A stretch of DNA of 64,000 nt from Gemmobacter nectariphilus DSM 15620 (GCF_000429765.1 NZ_AUCM01000004.1:124001-188000); one strand, 5' to 3'. Counted from the stretch's first letter, positions 25,598 through 33,907 are shown. Notes: a model not told the origin generated them from the sequence alone. Program-made: numbers and translations.

Positions 25598-26740
25598 TCA
25601 GCCGACGCGGTTGCCCTGAACCCACAGCCCGCGCACCGCGCCTGCGGTGCCGATCCGCGCAACGCGCACCACATCGGCGCGCGCACCGGGCACCAGATGG
25701 CCCCGGTCGGCCAGCCCTGTCGCCTCGGCCGGGGCGGCGGTCACGGTGGCGATGCCGCGCGCCATGTTGCCCCACAGATCGCCCAGCATCAGCGCCGCCG
25801 ACAACAGCGACGAGGGCACATAGTCCGACGACAGGATGTCCAGCAGATCAAGGCCCGCCAGGTCCGCCGCAGCCACATTGCCCGAATGCGAGCCGCCCCG
25901 GATCAGGTTCGGCGCCCCCATCATCACGCGAATGCCCTCTGCGCGGCAGGCCGCTGCGGCGTCGACCGTGGTGGGGAATTCGGCGAAATGCACGCCATGC
26001 ACCTTCGAGGTCGTGACCTGGTCGGCCGTGGTATCGTCATGGCTGGCCAGCACCGCGCCATAGCGGCGCGCCTCGGCCACGGCCGTTGCCTCGTGCAGAT
26101 CGCCCACACGGGCGCGCAGGGCCTGCTGACTGGCGACGTGGTCAAGAAAGGCCTCGTCCGACAGGCCGCGCTTGCCCATGACATATTCACGCAGCTTGCT
26201 CAGGTCGCGGAACTGGCGCTGGCCGGGGGTATGGTCCATCAGGCTGACGATGCCCACCCGGTCCTCGGGGCCGAACTTGGCCATTTCCTCGACCAGCGTT
26301 TCGGAACAGATCTCGGCCCGCAGGTGCAGAAAATGGCTGATCCGCAACACGCCGCGCGCCCGCAGGTCCAGGATTTCACTGGCCACGGCGCGGGCGTATT
26401 CGCCATACCCCGCGTTGGTGTTGGAAAAGATCGAGCCCACGCGCAGCGCATCGAACACCGTGGTGATGCCGACGCTGGCCAGTTCGGCATCATGGGCGAC
26501 AATCGCCGACATATGCGGCCAGTTCACCTTGGGGCGCGGCTGCATGTGGCGTTCCAGATTGTCGGTATGCAGCTCGATCAGCCCCGGCATCACCAGATCG
26601 CCGCCGCAGTCGATGGCATCCGCAGGCACCGCCGTGCCATGGTCGATTGCCGCGATGCGCCCGCCGGACAGGCGGACCGAGCCGCGGATCACCTCGTCCG
26701 GCAGCACGATCTGGGCATTGGCAAGGATGGTATCGGTCAT
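25598..26740 (-). CDS. phnM: Alkylphosphonate triphosphate diphosphohydrolase PhnM
   Basis: 380 residues, amidohydrolase superfamily. PhnM hallmarks: LIELHTDNLERHMQPRPKV (metal ligands and family signature), ELASVGITTVFDALRVGS, LASHDDT and GAPNLIRGGSHSGN. It releases pyrophosphate from ribose 5-triphosphate 1-phosphonate made by PhnGHIL, giving the PhnJ substrate. It is divergent from the 2H phosphoesterase gene at 26835, with an inverted repeat between them. It is separated from the phnGHIJKLN unit by that gene and its convergent partner, an arrangement common in alphaproteobacteria. Confidence 0.95.
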   Translation of the reverse strand: MTDTILANAQIVLPDEVIRGSVRLSGGRIAAIDHGTAVPADAIDCGGDLVMPGLIELHTDNLERHMQPRPKVNWPHMSAIVAHDAELASVGITTVFDALRVGSIFSNTNAGYGEYARAVASEILDLRARGVLRISHFLHLRAEICSETLVEEMAKFGPEDRVGIVSLMDHTPGQRQFRDLSKLREYVMGKRGLSDEAFLDHVASQQALRARVGDLHEATAVAEARRYGAVLASHDDTTADQVTTSKVHGVHFAEFPTTVDAAAACRAEGIRVMMGAPNLIRGGSHSGNVAAADLAGLDLLDILSSDYVPSSLLSAALMLGDLWGNMARGIATVTAAPAEATGLADRGHLVPGARADVVRVARIGTAGAVRGLWVQGNRVG

Positions 26741-26794
26741 GTCAGGTCGTCCTGTCTTGCAGTCGTTGGCGCGGATCGGCTGAATGGCAGCGGC

Positions 26795-26814
26795 CTGTCA
26801 CAACCGTGTGACAG
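26795..26814. promoter_or_regulatory. Inverted repeat CTGTCAC-N6-GTGACAG between phnM and the DUF1045 gene
   Basis: Perfect 7-bp arms with a 6-nt spacer in the divergent promoter region. CTGTCA resembles a PHO-box half, but alphaproteobacterial PHO boxes are direct repeats, so PhoB binding is only a possibility. Confidence 0.45.
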
Positions 26815-26834
26815 TCGACCGCTAAGGCCACGCC

Positions 26835-27515
26835 ATGGAACAGATGAAACGGTATGCCGTGTATTATGCCCCGCCGGCCGGGGAATTCTGGGACCGCGCA
26901 AGCCACTGGCTGGGCTGGGATGCGGTCCGCGGTCAGGCCGTGGTGCCGCCCGATCTGGGGCTGGATGCGGCCGCGATCACCCGCGATCCGCGCAAATACG
27001 GCTTTCACGGCACCATCAAGCCGCCCTTCCGGCTGGCCGATGGCGTCGATCTGGCCGCGCTGCACGATGCCATGGCCGATCTGTGTGCCCGGCTGGCGCC
27101 GGTCGAGCTGCCGGGGCTGCGGCTGAAGAACCTTGACGGTTTCCTTGCGCTGGTTCCGGATGGCGATGCCGCCGCGCTGCGCGCCCTGGCAGCCGCGGTC
27201 GTCGAAGGGCTGGACGCGCTGCGCGCCCCCCTGACCGCGGACGAGATTGCCCGCCGCCGTCCCGAGCGGCTGAGCCTGCGCCAGCGCGAGCTGCTCTATC
27301 GCTGGGGCTATCCCTATGTGATGGAGGAATTCCGCTTTCACCTGACGCTGACCGACCGCCTTGCCGGGGCGCAGGCCGCACAGGCCGCGACCACGCTGGA
27401 GGCGCATTTCGCCCCCGTGCTGCCGCGCCCCTTCCGGGTTGCCGACCTGTGCCTCTTTGGCGAGGCGATGGACGGGCGCTTTTACCTGCTGCACCGCTAC
27501 ACCCTTTCCGGCTGA
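26835..27515 (+). CDS. DUF1045 phosphonate-operon protein, 2H-phosphoesterase-like
   Basis: 226 residues; the start could also be the ATG at 26844. It belongs to the uncharacterised phosphonate-metabolism family (DUF1045). Two HxT motifs stand out: H58-G-T60 (YGFHGTIKPPF) and H169-L-T171 (EFRFHLTLTD). That pair is the catalytic signature of 2H phosphoesterases, which open cyclic phosphodiesters including ADP-ribose 1'',2''-cyclic phosphate. The C-P lyase product is 5-phosphoribosyl 1,2-cyclic phosphate and no phnP is present in this locus, so this gene is the best candidate for that step. It is divergent from phnM and overlaps phnN tail-to-tail by 19 bp. Confidence 0.8.
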   Translation: MEQMKRYAVYYAPPAGEFWDRASHWLGWDAVRGQAVVPPDLGLDAAAITRDPRKYGFHGTIKPPFRLADGVDLAALHDAMADLCARLAPVELPGLRLKNLDGFLALVPDGDAAALRALAAAVVEGLDALRAPLTADEIARRRPERLSLRQRELLYRWGYPYVMEEFRFHLTLTDRLAGAQAAQAATTLEAHFAPVLPRPFRVADLCLFGEAMDGRFYLLHRYTLSG

Positions 27516-28024
27516 AGCGCGGCCATGAAGCGGGCCAGCCCCATCTCGGGGCTGGCATCGTTGTGCACCACGGCCACATCCAGCCCGTCGGGCAGCGCAA
27601 AACCCGCCCGCGCCAGCCGCGCGGCCTGATCGGCACCGCTTTCACGCGCCCTCCCGGCCAGCCGGGCCGCCAGCACCTCGGGCGGCGCCGTCACCAGCAC
27701 GACGCGCAAGCCGGGAAACTGCGCTGCCGCCGTGGCCAGCACCGCGCGCGAGGCGTTGAACAGCACGATGCCGTTGCCCGCCAGTTCCGCCGCCGGAATG
27801 CCATAGCCCAGCCCATGCGCCCGCCAGTGCAGCGCGAAATCGCCCGCCTCGGCCCGGGCGACAAAGACCGCCTCGCTGACGCCTTCAAAGTCTTCGCCCC
27901 CCGCCTCGGCCGGCCGGGTGATCACGCGCCGCGCGGCCCGGATGCGCGGATCGGCGGCACAGGCCGCCGCCATCAGCGTATCCTTGCCCGCCCCGGATGG
28001 CCCGACGACCGCGACCAGCCTCAT
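27497..28024 (-). CDS. phnN: Ribose 1,5-bisphosphate phosphokinase PhnN
   Basis: 175 residues with a P-loop at the N-terminus ([13 protein letters not shown]) and the guanylate-kinase-like [23 protein letters not shown] segment. It phosphorylates ribose 1,5-bisphosphate to PRPP, returning the C-P lyase sugar to nucleotide synthesis. Its presence implies that the cyclic phosphate is opened to ribose 1,5-bisphosphate. It overlaps phnL by 4 bp and the convergent DUF1045 gene by 19 bp at the 3' ends. Confidence 0.92.
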   Translation of the reverse strand: MRLVAVVGPSGAGKDTLMAAACAADPRIRAARRVITRPAEAGGEDFEGVSEAVFVARAEAGDFALHWRAHGLGYGIPAAELAGNGIVLFNASRAVLATAAAQFPGLRVVLVTAPPEVLAARLAGRARESGADQAARLARAGFALPDGLDVAVVHNDASPEMGLARFMAALQPERV

Positions 28025-28704
28025 GCCGCCCTCGCCGGGGTAAAGGCGGTCACATCGACCAGCCGGTCGCAGACCCGCTCGCGCGCGGCCTCATCGTGAA
28101 AGATCCCCAGGATCGCGGCGCCGCGCGCCTTGGCCTCTTCGATCAGCGACAGGACCACCTCGCGGTTGGCCGCGTCCAGACTGGCCGTCGGCTCGTCCAG
28201 CAACAGCGCCGGATAGCCATGGGCAAAGCCGCGCGCGATGTTCACCCGCTGCTGTTCCCCGCCCGAAAACGTGGTGGGCGAGAGGGACCACAGCCGCTCG
28301 GGGATGTTCAGCCGCGCCAGCAGACTGGCCGCCCGTGCCCGTGCCTCGTCGGGCGGAACGCCCAGCACCAGCAGCGGCTCGGCCACCACCTCGATGGTCG
28401 GCACACGCGGCACCACGCGCAGGAACTGGCTGACATAGCCCAGGGTTGCCCGGCGCAGCGCGACGATCTCGCGCGGCTGGGCGGTCACCACATCAAGACC
28501 GTCCACCAGGATCGACCCGCCCGCCGCCAGATAGTTGCCATAGACCATCCGCATCAGCGTCGACTTGCCCGCCCCCGACTGGCCGACCAGCCCGACACAT
28601 TCGCCCCGCGCCACCGACAGCGCGGCCCCGGCCATCACCGGAATGACTGCGCTGCCCTGATTGTGCAGGGTGAAGCTTTTGGAAAGATTGGAAATCTCGA
28701 TCAT
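28021..28704 (-). CDS. phnL: C-P lyase ABC-like subunit PhnL
   Basis: 227 residues. Walker [10 protein letters not shown], the PhnL-type [23 protein letters not shown], signature [15 protein letters not shown] and Walker [16 protein letters not shown] are intact. PhnL works with PhnG, PhnH and PhnI to attach the phosphonate to ATP ribose; it is not a transporter ATPase. It lies 3 nt after phnK and overlaps phnN by 4 bp. Confidence 0.94.
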   Translation of the reverse strand: MIEISNLSKSFTLHNQGSAVIPVMAGAALSVARGECVGLVGQSGAGKSTLMRMVYGNYLAAGGSILVDGLDVVTAQPREIVALRRATLGYVSQFLRVVPRVPTIEVVAEPLLVLGVPPDEARARAASLLARLNIPERLWSLSPTTFSGGEQQRVNIARGFAHGYPALLLDEPTASLDAANREVVLSLIEEAKARGAAILGIFHDEAARERVCDRLVDVTAFTPARAA

Positions 28705-28707
28705 CGC

Positions 28708-29502
28708 CTACACCTGAAGGACAGAGGAAACCAGAAGCTGGGTATAGGCGTGCTGCGGATCGTCCAGCACCTGATCGGTCAGGCCGGTTTCCACCACACG
28801 GCCCGATTTCATCACCATCAGCCGGTCTGCAAGCAGCCGCACCACCGCCAGATCATGCGTGACGATCACCACCGACAGGCCCAGATCGCGCACCAGCCCG
28901 CGCAGCAGATCCAGCAGCCGTGCCTGCACACTGACATCAAGGCCCCCGGTCGGCTCGTCCATGAACACAAGGCGCGGCCCCGTCACCAGATTGCGCGCGA
29001 TCTGCAAGCGCTGCTGCATCCCGCCGGAAAACGCGCTGGGGCGGTCGTCGATCCGCTCGGCGGCGATTTCCACCCGGCCCAGCCAGTCGGTGGCGGTGTC
29101 GCGGATCGCACCATAGTTGCGCGCGCCCACCGCCATCAGCCGCTCGCCCACATTGCCGCCTGCGCTGACCCCCATCCGCAGCCCGTCGCGCGGGTTCTGG
29201 TGGACATAGGCCCAGTCGCTGCGCAACAGCCGCCGCCGCTCGGCCTCGGACAAGGTCAGCACATCGGCGCCGTCGTATGCGATCCGCCCCAGATCGGGCC
29301 GCTGATGCCCGGCCAGACAGGACAGCAGCGTCGATTTGCCCGACCCGCTTTCCCCCACGATCCCCAGAACCTCGCCCGGCCACAGATCGAAAGACACATC
29401 CGCACAGCCGATCCGCGCCCCGTAACGCTTCGTCAGCCCATGAACCGAAAGCAGCGGCTGCGGCATCATCTTGCCAAAAATACCCAATTCCCCGGCCCCC
29501 AT
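28708..29502 (-). CDS. phnK: C-P lyase ABC-like subunit PhnK
   Basis: 264 residues from the ATG at 29502, which overlaps the phnJ stop (TGATG) and has AGAGGG 7 nt before it. ATGs at 29469 or 29466 would give 253-254 residues and line up better with E. coli PhnK, which starts MNQPLLSV; the extra N-terminus GAGELGIFGK is encoded by the dispersed intergenic element. Walker A GESGSGKST, signature FSGGMQQRLQIARNL and Walker B LVFMDEPTGGLDVS are complete. PhnK binds the PhnGHIJ core and is needed for turnover. Confidence 0.93.
   Translation of the reverse strand: MGAGELGIFGKMMPQPLLSVHGLTKRYGARIGCADVSFDLWPGEVLGIVGESGSGKSTLLSCLAGHQRPDLGRIAYDGADVLTLSEAERRRLLRSDWAYVHQNPRDGLRMGVSAGGNVGERLMAVGARNYGAIRDTATDWLGRVEIAAERIDDRPSAFSGGMQQRLQIARNLVTGPRLVFMDEPTGGLDVSVQARLLDLLRGLVRDLGLSVVIVTHDLAVVRLLADRLMVMKSGRVVETGLTDQVLDDPQHAYTQLLVSSVLQV
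29475..29497 (+). repeat. Dispersed intergenic element copy inside the phnK start region
   Basis: CAAAAATACCCAATTCCCC matches the 5' half of the AAAWAYCCYSGGGGG element seen at 15631, 46732 and 47872. Here it lies between two candidate phnK start codons, which is why the true start is unclear. Confidence 0.45.
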
Positions 29503-30365
29503 CACGCGACCCTCTCGGGCGAAAGCCGCCCCCGGTGCCCCTCGGCCTGGCGAGAGGCGCAATAATCGGTGTCGGAACAGACGAACATCCGGCTGCCCTG
29601 ATCGTCGGTGATCACCTCGTCCAGATAGCTGCGGCCCGATCCGCACAGATCGCAGCAATGATCGGCCTTGGACGCGACAAAGGGATGATCCTCGAAATCC
29701 AGGCTCACCACCTCGCTATAGGGCGGCAGCGCATAGATCCGCGCCTCGCGGCCTGCGCCGAACAGCTGGATCGCGGGGTTGCCGCCCAGCCGGGGGTTGT
29801 CGAACTTCGGGATCGGCGAGGGGTCCATCACATAGCGCCCCTCGACCTTCACCGGATAGGCATAGCTGGTCGCGATCTCGCCATGGCGGGCGATGTCTTC
29901 ATACAGCTTCACATGCATCAGGCCGTATTCCTCCAGCTCGTGCATCTTGCGCGTCTCGGTCTCGCGCGGCTCCAGAAACCGCAAGGGTTCCGGGATCGGC
30001 ACCTGATAGACAAGGATCTGCCCTTCGGTCAGCGGCACTTCGGGAATGCGGTGGCGGGTCTGGATCACCGTCGCCTCGGCCGTGCGCTCTGTCACCTCGA
30101 CGTTTGCTGTGCGCTGAAAGAACCGGCGGATCGACACTGCATTCGTGGTGTCATCGGCCCCCTGGTCGATCACCTTCAGCCGGTCGCCCGGCGTCAGGCA
30201 AGCCGCCGTCACCTGCACCCCGCCGGTGCCCCAGCCATAAGGCATCGGCATCTCGCGGCTGGCAAAGGGCACCTGATAGCCCGGCACCGCCAGCGCCTTG
30301 AGCAGCGCGCGCCGGATCATCCGTTTGGTCTGTTCGTCCAGATAGGCGAAGTTATAGTCCTTCAC
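29502..30365 (-). CDS. phnJ: Carbon-phosphorus lyase PhnJ
   Basis: 287 residues from a GTG at 30365, overlapping the stop of the HAD gene (GTGA). The start fits E. coli PhnJ, whose conserved YNFAYLDEQTKRMIRRA begins at residue 3 here. The radical-SAM cysteine cluster is in the C-terminal part: CDLCGSG followed by MFVCSDTDYC. PhnJ cleaves the C-P bond of ribose 5-phosphate 1-phosphonate, giving the alkane and the 1,2-cyclic phosphate. It overlaps phnK by one base. Confidence 0.96.
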   Translation of the reverse strand: MKDYNFAYLDEQTKRMIRRALLKALAVPGYQVPFASREMPMPYGWGTGGVQVTAACLTPGDRLKVIDQGADDTTNAVSIRRFFQRTANVEVTERTAEATVIQTRHRIPEVPLTEGQILVYQVPIPEPLRFLEPRETETRKMHELEEYGLMHVKLYEDIARHGEIATSYAYPVKVEGRYVMDPSPIPKFDNPRLGGNPAIQLFGAGREARIYALPPYSEVVSLDFEDHPFVASKADHCCDLCGSGRSYLDEVITDDQGSRMFVCSDTDYCASRQAEGHRGRLSPERVA

Positions 30366-30955
30366 AGCAGCCCCCGTTGGGTCAATGCGGCCTCCAGCGC
30401 CGGTGGCGCCGTGAAATGGATGGCATCCATGCCAAAGGCGCGTGCGCCCAGCACGTTCCGTTCGCTGTCGTCGATGAACAGGCAGTCCTGTGCCGCCACG
30501 CCCGCGCGCTCGCAAAGCAGCGCAAAGATGCACGGATCGGGTTTCAGCACCCGCTCGATCCCGGAAACCACCGTCACGCCAAACGCATGGCCAAGGCGCG
30601 GGTGGCTGGCCAGCCCGATGGGCCAGGTCTGTGCCGACCAGTTGGTGATTGCGTGGACGCCATGTCCGCGCGCCGCAAGCCGGTCCAGCAGCGCCCAGCT
30701 TTCTTCGATCGCCTCGGGAATGCTCAGGGCATAGTCCGCCAGGTAGCCGGCAAAACGCGCCCGGTCCGACGGATCGGCGATTTCCTGTGCCAGGTCGGCA
30801 AAGGTCTCGCCAGCGTCCGCACGCAGGTTCAGCGTGGCAAAGTCGATCCGCGCCATGAAGGCGTCCACGGCGTCCCGCGTGCCAAGTGCGGGCAGAAAGG
30901 CCTGGTGGGCATCCCAGCGGATCAGCACATTGCCAATGTCGAAGACCACGTTCAT
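30362..30955 (-). CDS. HAD-superfamily hydrolase inserted between phnI and phnJ
   Basis: 197 residues from the ATG at 30955 (overlapping the phnI stop, ATGA). HAD motifs: VFDIGNVLIRWD (nucleophile Asp; the second Asp is Gly, as in the YihX-type branch), TNWSAQTWP (motif II), the lysine in ERVLKPDPCIF (III) and FIDDSERNVLGA (IV). It is a probable sugar-phosphate phosphatase. Its position inside the tightly overlapping C-P lyase genes means it is translated with them. It may dephosphorylate the ribose bisphosphate product or another intermediate; that is inference. Confidence 0.87.
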   Translation of the reverse strand: MNVVFDIGNVLIRWDAHQAFLPALGTRDAVDAFMARIDFATLNLRADAGETFADLAQEIADPSDRARFAGYLADYALSIPEAIEESWALLDRLAARGHGVHAITNWSAQTWPIGLASHPRLGHAFGVTVVSGIERVLKPDPCIFALLCERAGVAAQDCLFIDDSERNVLGARAFGMDAIHFTAPPALEAALTQRGLL

Positions 30956-32046
30956 TGCGCCGCCTCCTGCGCGGCCATCGCCTCGCGCCGCAGGCGGCGG
31001 ACCAGCTCCAGCTCGGCCTGGAAATCGACGTAATGCGGCAGCTTGATATGCTCGAGGAACCCCGTCGCCTGGATGTTGTCGCAATGCGACAGCACGAATT
31101 CCTCGTCCTGCGCCGGCGCCCCGATGAAATCCTCGCCCAGTTCCTGCCAGCGCAGGGCACGGTCGACCAGGCTCATGGAAATCGCCTTGCGTTCCGACTG
31201 GCCCATGACCAGCCCATAGCCGCGGGTGAACTGCGGCGGCTCGGTTTTCGAGCCCTTGAACTGGTTGACCGTCTCGCATTCGGTCAGCTCGATCTCGCCG
31301 ATTTCCACGGCAAAGCCCAGCTCGGGCAGATCGATCTCGACCGCCACGCGGCCAATGCGCAACTCGCCCACAAAGGCATGGGTGCGGCCATATCCGCGCT
31401 GCGTGGAATAGGCCAGCGACAGGGTGAACCCCTCGTCCGCCCGCGCCAGCGCCTGCAGCCGCAGCGCGCGGCTCGCCGGCAGCTCCAGCGGCTCGCGCGT
31501 CAGATCGCGCGGCGGGGTATCGTCGGGCAGGGCCTGTTCGATCAGCCCGTCGCGGTCCAGAAGGCCCGTGACATGGGGCACCGGCTCCGGCGCGCCCCCT
31601 GTGCGTTCCTCGTGGATGCTGGACGATGGTGCCTCGCCCTCGGCCATCAGCGAGAAATCCAGCAGCCGGTGGGTATAATCGAAGGTCGGCCCCAGGACCT
31701 GCCCGCCGGGCAGATCCTTGAAGGTTGCCGACACCCGCCGATCCACGGCCATCGCCGCCGTCTCGACCGGGCGCGAGGCGCCGACGCGCGGCAGCGTGGT
31801 GCGATAGGCGCGGATCAGGAACACGGCCTCGATCAGATCGCCCCGCGCCTGCTTGATCGCCAGCGCGGCCAGATCGGGATCATAAAGCGATCCCTCGGCC
31901 ATCACCCGGTTCACCGCCAGCGCCATCTGTTCGCGGATCTGGGCGATGGACAGCTCGGGCACCGACAGATCGCCCCGCCGCTCCTCGGCCAGCCAGTCAT
32001 GGGCGGCATCAATCGCGCGCTCACCCCCTTTGACGGCAACATACAT
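30952..32046 (-). CDS. phnI: C-P lyase core subunit PhnI
   Basis: 364 residues, near the usual ~360. MYVAVKGGERAIDAAHDWL, the IKQARGDLIEAVFLIRAYRTTLPR segment and the later RKAISMSLVDRALRW are PhnI hallmarks. PhnI is the nucleosidase subunit of the PhnGHIJ core; with G, H and L it exchanges adenine for the phosphonate on ATP. Its start shares one base with the phnH stop, and its end overlaps the HAD gene. Confidence 0.95.
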   Translation of the reverse strand: MYVAVKGGERAIDAAHDWLAEERRGDLSVPELSIAQIREQMALAVNRVMAEGSLYDPDLAALAIKQARGDLIEAVFLIRAYRTTLPRVGASRPVETAAMAVDRRVSATFKDLPGGQVLGPTFDYTHRLLDFSLMAEGEAPSSSIHEERTGGAPEPVPHVTGLLDRDGLIEQALPDDTPPRDLTREPLELPASRALRLQALARADEGFTLSLAYSTQRGYGRTHAFVGELRIGRVAVEIDLPELGFAVEIGEIELTECETVNQFKGSKTEPPQFTRGYGLVMGQSERKAISMSLVDRALRWQELGEDFIGAPAQDEEFVLSHCDNIQATGFLEHIKLPHYVDFQAELELVRRLRREAMAAQEAAQ

Positions 32047-32612
32047 CAGCGGTCCTCCACGCGGGTGCTGCGGGGCAGGGCGGCCAGCCGCTCGCCACAG
32101 GTCAGGATCGTGTCAAAGCCCAGCGGAAACAGCCGCCGGTTGGCCTGAAAGACCGCAGTCTCGGGCAGGCTCAGCCGCGCCTCGGTCTCGATGCCGGGGC
32201 CGGTCAGGCGCGGGCCATCGGCCTCCAGCCGGTCCATCTCGACGATCAGCGTGGCCGAACGATCGGGATAGGACGGCTCGCCAATGCGAAAGCGATCGAC
32301 GGGGCACAGGTCATCCCAGCGCCCGACCGCGAATTGCGCGGCCTCGGCGGCCACCAGCGGCGCGCCGGTGTGAAAGGCGATCCAGCCCCGCACCGCCGCG
32401 CAATCCGCATCGCCCGCCAGATGCAGCGGCGTCGTGCTGTCGGTCAGCACCAGCAGCGCGACCCCGGCCGCCACCGACAGCGGCGCAGGCGGCTCGGCCC
32501 CCGCCACGGTGAAAATCCGGCCCGGCCGCGCCATTGCCTCCAGCAGGGCGCGAAAGGCCTCGGCGGACTGGATTGCGGGGTCGGCAAAGCCCCCGGTCAG
32601 AACGGCGCTCAT
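32046..32612 (-). CDS. phnH: C-P lyase core subunit PhnH
   Basis: 188 residues. The family start (GGFADPAIQSAEAFRALLEAMARPGRI) and the central LVLTDSTTPLHL and FQANRRLFPLGFD motifs are present. It is a structural subunit of the PhnGHIJ complex with a PLP-transferase-like fold but no cofactor. It overlaps phnG by 4 bp. Confidence 0.94.
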   Translation of the reverse strand: MSAVLTGGFADPAIQSAEAFRALLEAMARPGRIFTVAGAEPPAPLSVAAGVALLVLTDSTTPLHLAGDADCAAVRGWIAFHTGAPLVAAEAAQFAVGRWDDLCPVDRFRIGEPSYPDRSATLIVEMDRLEADGPRLTGPGIETEARLSLPETAVFQANRRLFPLGFDTILTCGERLAALPRSTRVEDR

Positions 32613-33055
32613 TGGTCTTCCCCCCGCACCATGGTGAAGAATTCGACACGGGTGCCTGCCGCCTTGGCGGCGCGGGCCGCGCGGCGGGTGGCCTCTTCGG
32701 CGCGCAGCGCGGCCAGAACGGCGGCCTCCAGCGCCGCACCCCCGGCCGTCTGCATCATGGCATCGGCCAGCGCGGCACGCCGGGCATGGCCCTTGTCGCG
32801 GCCCTGCACGCAGGCATGGCCCACGGTGCCATCGGCCAGACGGACGGAACAGCGCGTCACCGTCATCTCGCCCAGGTTGAACGGCGCGCCAGTGCCGCCC
32901 GTGCGGCCTTGCACCATGACGGCGCCGATCTCGGGCGCGCGCAGATCGTCATGCGCCGGCAGATCCGGCATCAGCGCCGCCAGCCGCGCCGGCGGCGCCT
33001 TGGCAAGCACCGACATCCAGTCACGGCGCAGGTTTGGTTCGGTTTGGTGGGACAT
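32609..33055 (-). CDS. phnG: C-P lyase core subunit PhnG
   Basis: 148 residues, the normal length. RRDWMSVLAKAP at the start, GAVMVQGRTGGTGAPFNLGEMTVTRC in the middle and GRDKGHARRAALADAMM define the family. It is the first gene of the phnGHI-HAD-JKLN unit and is divergent from phnF; the palindromic operator at 33076-33109 lies between them. Confidence 0.95.
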   Translation of the reverse strand: MSHQTEPNLRRDWMSVLAKAPPARLAALMPDLPAHDDLRAPEIGAVMVQGRTGGTGAPFNLGEMTVTRCSVRLADGTVGHACVQGRDKGHARRAALADAMMQTAGGAALEAAVLAALRAEEATRRAARAAKAAGTRVEFFTMVRGEDQ

Positions 33056-33075
33056 TCCGGCCTCGACAGCTTGCG

Positions 33076-33109
33076 GATTTGTCTAGCATACTATACAACT
33101 AGACAAATC
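33076..33109. promoter_or_regulatory. PhnF operator region: 11-bp inverted repeat with an internal half-site
   Basis: GATTTGTCTAG (33076-33086) and CTAGACAAATC (33099-33109) are exact inverted repeats. The 12-nt spacer holds CTATACAA, so three TTGT(C/A)TAG-type half-sites lie in a row. It is the only such structure between phnG and phnF and matches the style of GntR/HutC-family operators. Confidence 0.75.
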
Positions 33110-33166
33110 AATACGCCGCACCGGGCCGCCCCACAAGCCCCCGCATCGTGAAACTTTGGTGACAGC

Positions 33167-33886
33167 ATGGCCCGCGCCCCGATCTGGACCTCGATCGCCG
33201 ACACGCTCTCGGCCGAAATCGCCCAAGGCCATTACCGCCCTGGCGAGCGCCTGCCGACCGAGACCGCGCTGGCCGCCCGCTTTGGCGTCAACCGCCATAC
33301 CGTGCGCCATGCCCTGTCCGCGCTGGTCGAGGCAGGCACGATCCGCACAAGGCGCGGGGCAGGGGTTTTCGTGACCGCCCGCCCGACCGACTACCCGCTG
33401 GGCCGCCGGGTGCGGTTCCATCAGAACGTCACCGACTCGGGCCGCACCCCCTCGCGCCGCCTGACCCTGCTGGACACCCGCGCCGCCGATGCCAAAGAGG
33501 CCGAGGCCCTGCACCTCGCCCCCGGCGCCCCCGTTCACGTCGTCGAGGGTCTGTCCCTGGTTGATGGCCAGCCCGTCGCGGCCTTCCGGTCCGTGTTCGA
33601 TGCCGCGCGGTTCCCCGATTTCCTGGTCCATATGCAGGACCTGCAGTCGATCACCGCCGCCCTCGCCGCCTGCGGGCTGGCCGATTATACCCGCGCCCAG
33701 ACCCGGCTGACGGCAAAACTCGCACCGCCCGTGCTGGCGCTGGCGCTGGAACTGCCCGAAGGCGCGCCGCTCTTGCGCTCGGTCGCGGTGAACGTCGATG
33801 CGGGGGGGCGCCCGGTCGAATACGGCACCACCTGGTTTGCAGGCGACCGCGTCACCCTGACCGTCACGCCAGAAGGGACAGCCTGA
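33167..33886 (+). CDS. phnF: GntR/HutC-family phosphonate regulator PhnF
   Basis: 239 residues. N-terminal winged helix (IADTLSAEIAQGHYRPGERLPTETALAARFGVNRHTVRHALSALVEAGTI, split across about 10-58), then a UTRA effector domain (FHQNVTDSGRTPSRRL ... EGLSLVDGQPVAAFRSVFDAARFPD). It is divergent from phnG and probably represses the phn unit through the palindrome at 33076-33109 until phosphonate or phosphate starvation relieves it. Its stop codon lies in the loop of its own terminator hairpin. Confidence 0.92.
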   Translation: MARAPIWTSIADTLSAEIAQGHYRPGERLPTETALAARFGVNRHTVRHALSALVEAGTIRTRRGAGVFVTARPTDYPLGRRVRFHQNVTDSGRTPSRRLTLLDTRAADAKEAEALHLAPGAPVHVVEGLSLVDGQPVAAFRSVFDAARFPDFLVHMQDLQSITAALAACGLADYTRAQTRLTAKLAPPVLALALELPEGAPLLRSVAVNVDAGGRPVEYGTTWFAGDRVTLTVTPEGTA

Positions 33887-33907
33887 CGGCTGCCCCTTTG
33901 CCTTTTT
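33873..33907 (+). terminator. Rho-independent terminator of phnF
   Basis: Hairpin with stem AAGGG-CAGCC/GGCTG-CCCTT (33873-33883 with 33888-33898, one mismatch), then TTTGCCTTTTT. The phnF stop codon is in the loop. Confidence 0.7.

Noticed and set aside
26795-26814. Canonical PHO box
   Set aside because: The PHO box is a direct repeat of CTGTCA-type halves; here the second half is inverted.
27497-27515. Frameshift or misassembly where DUF1045 and phnN overlap
   Set aside because: The genes are convergent and both have full-length, conserved C-termini; it is an ordinary tail-to-tail overlap.
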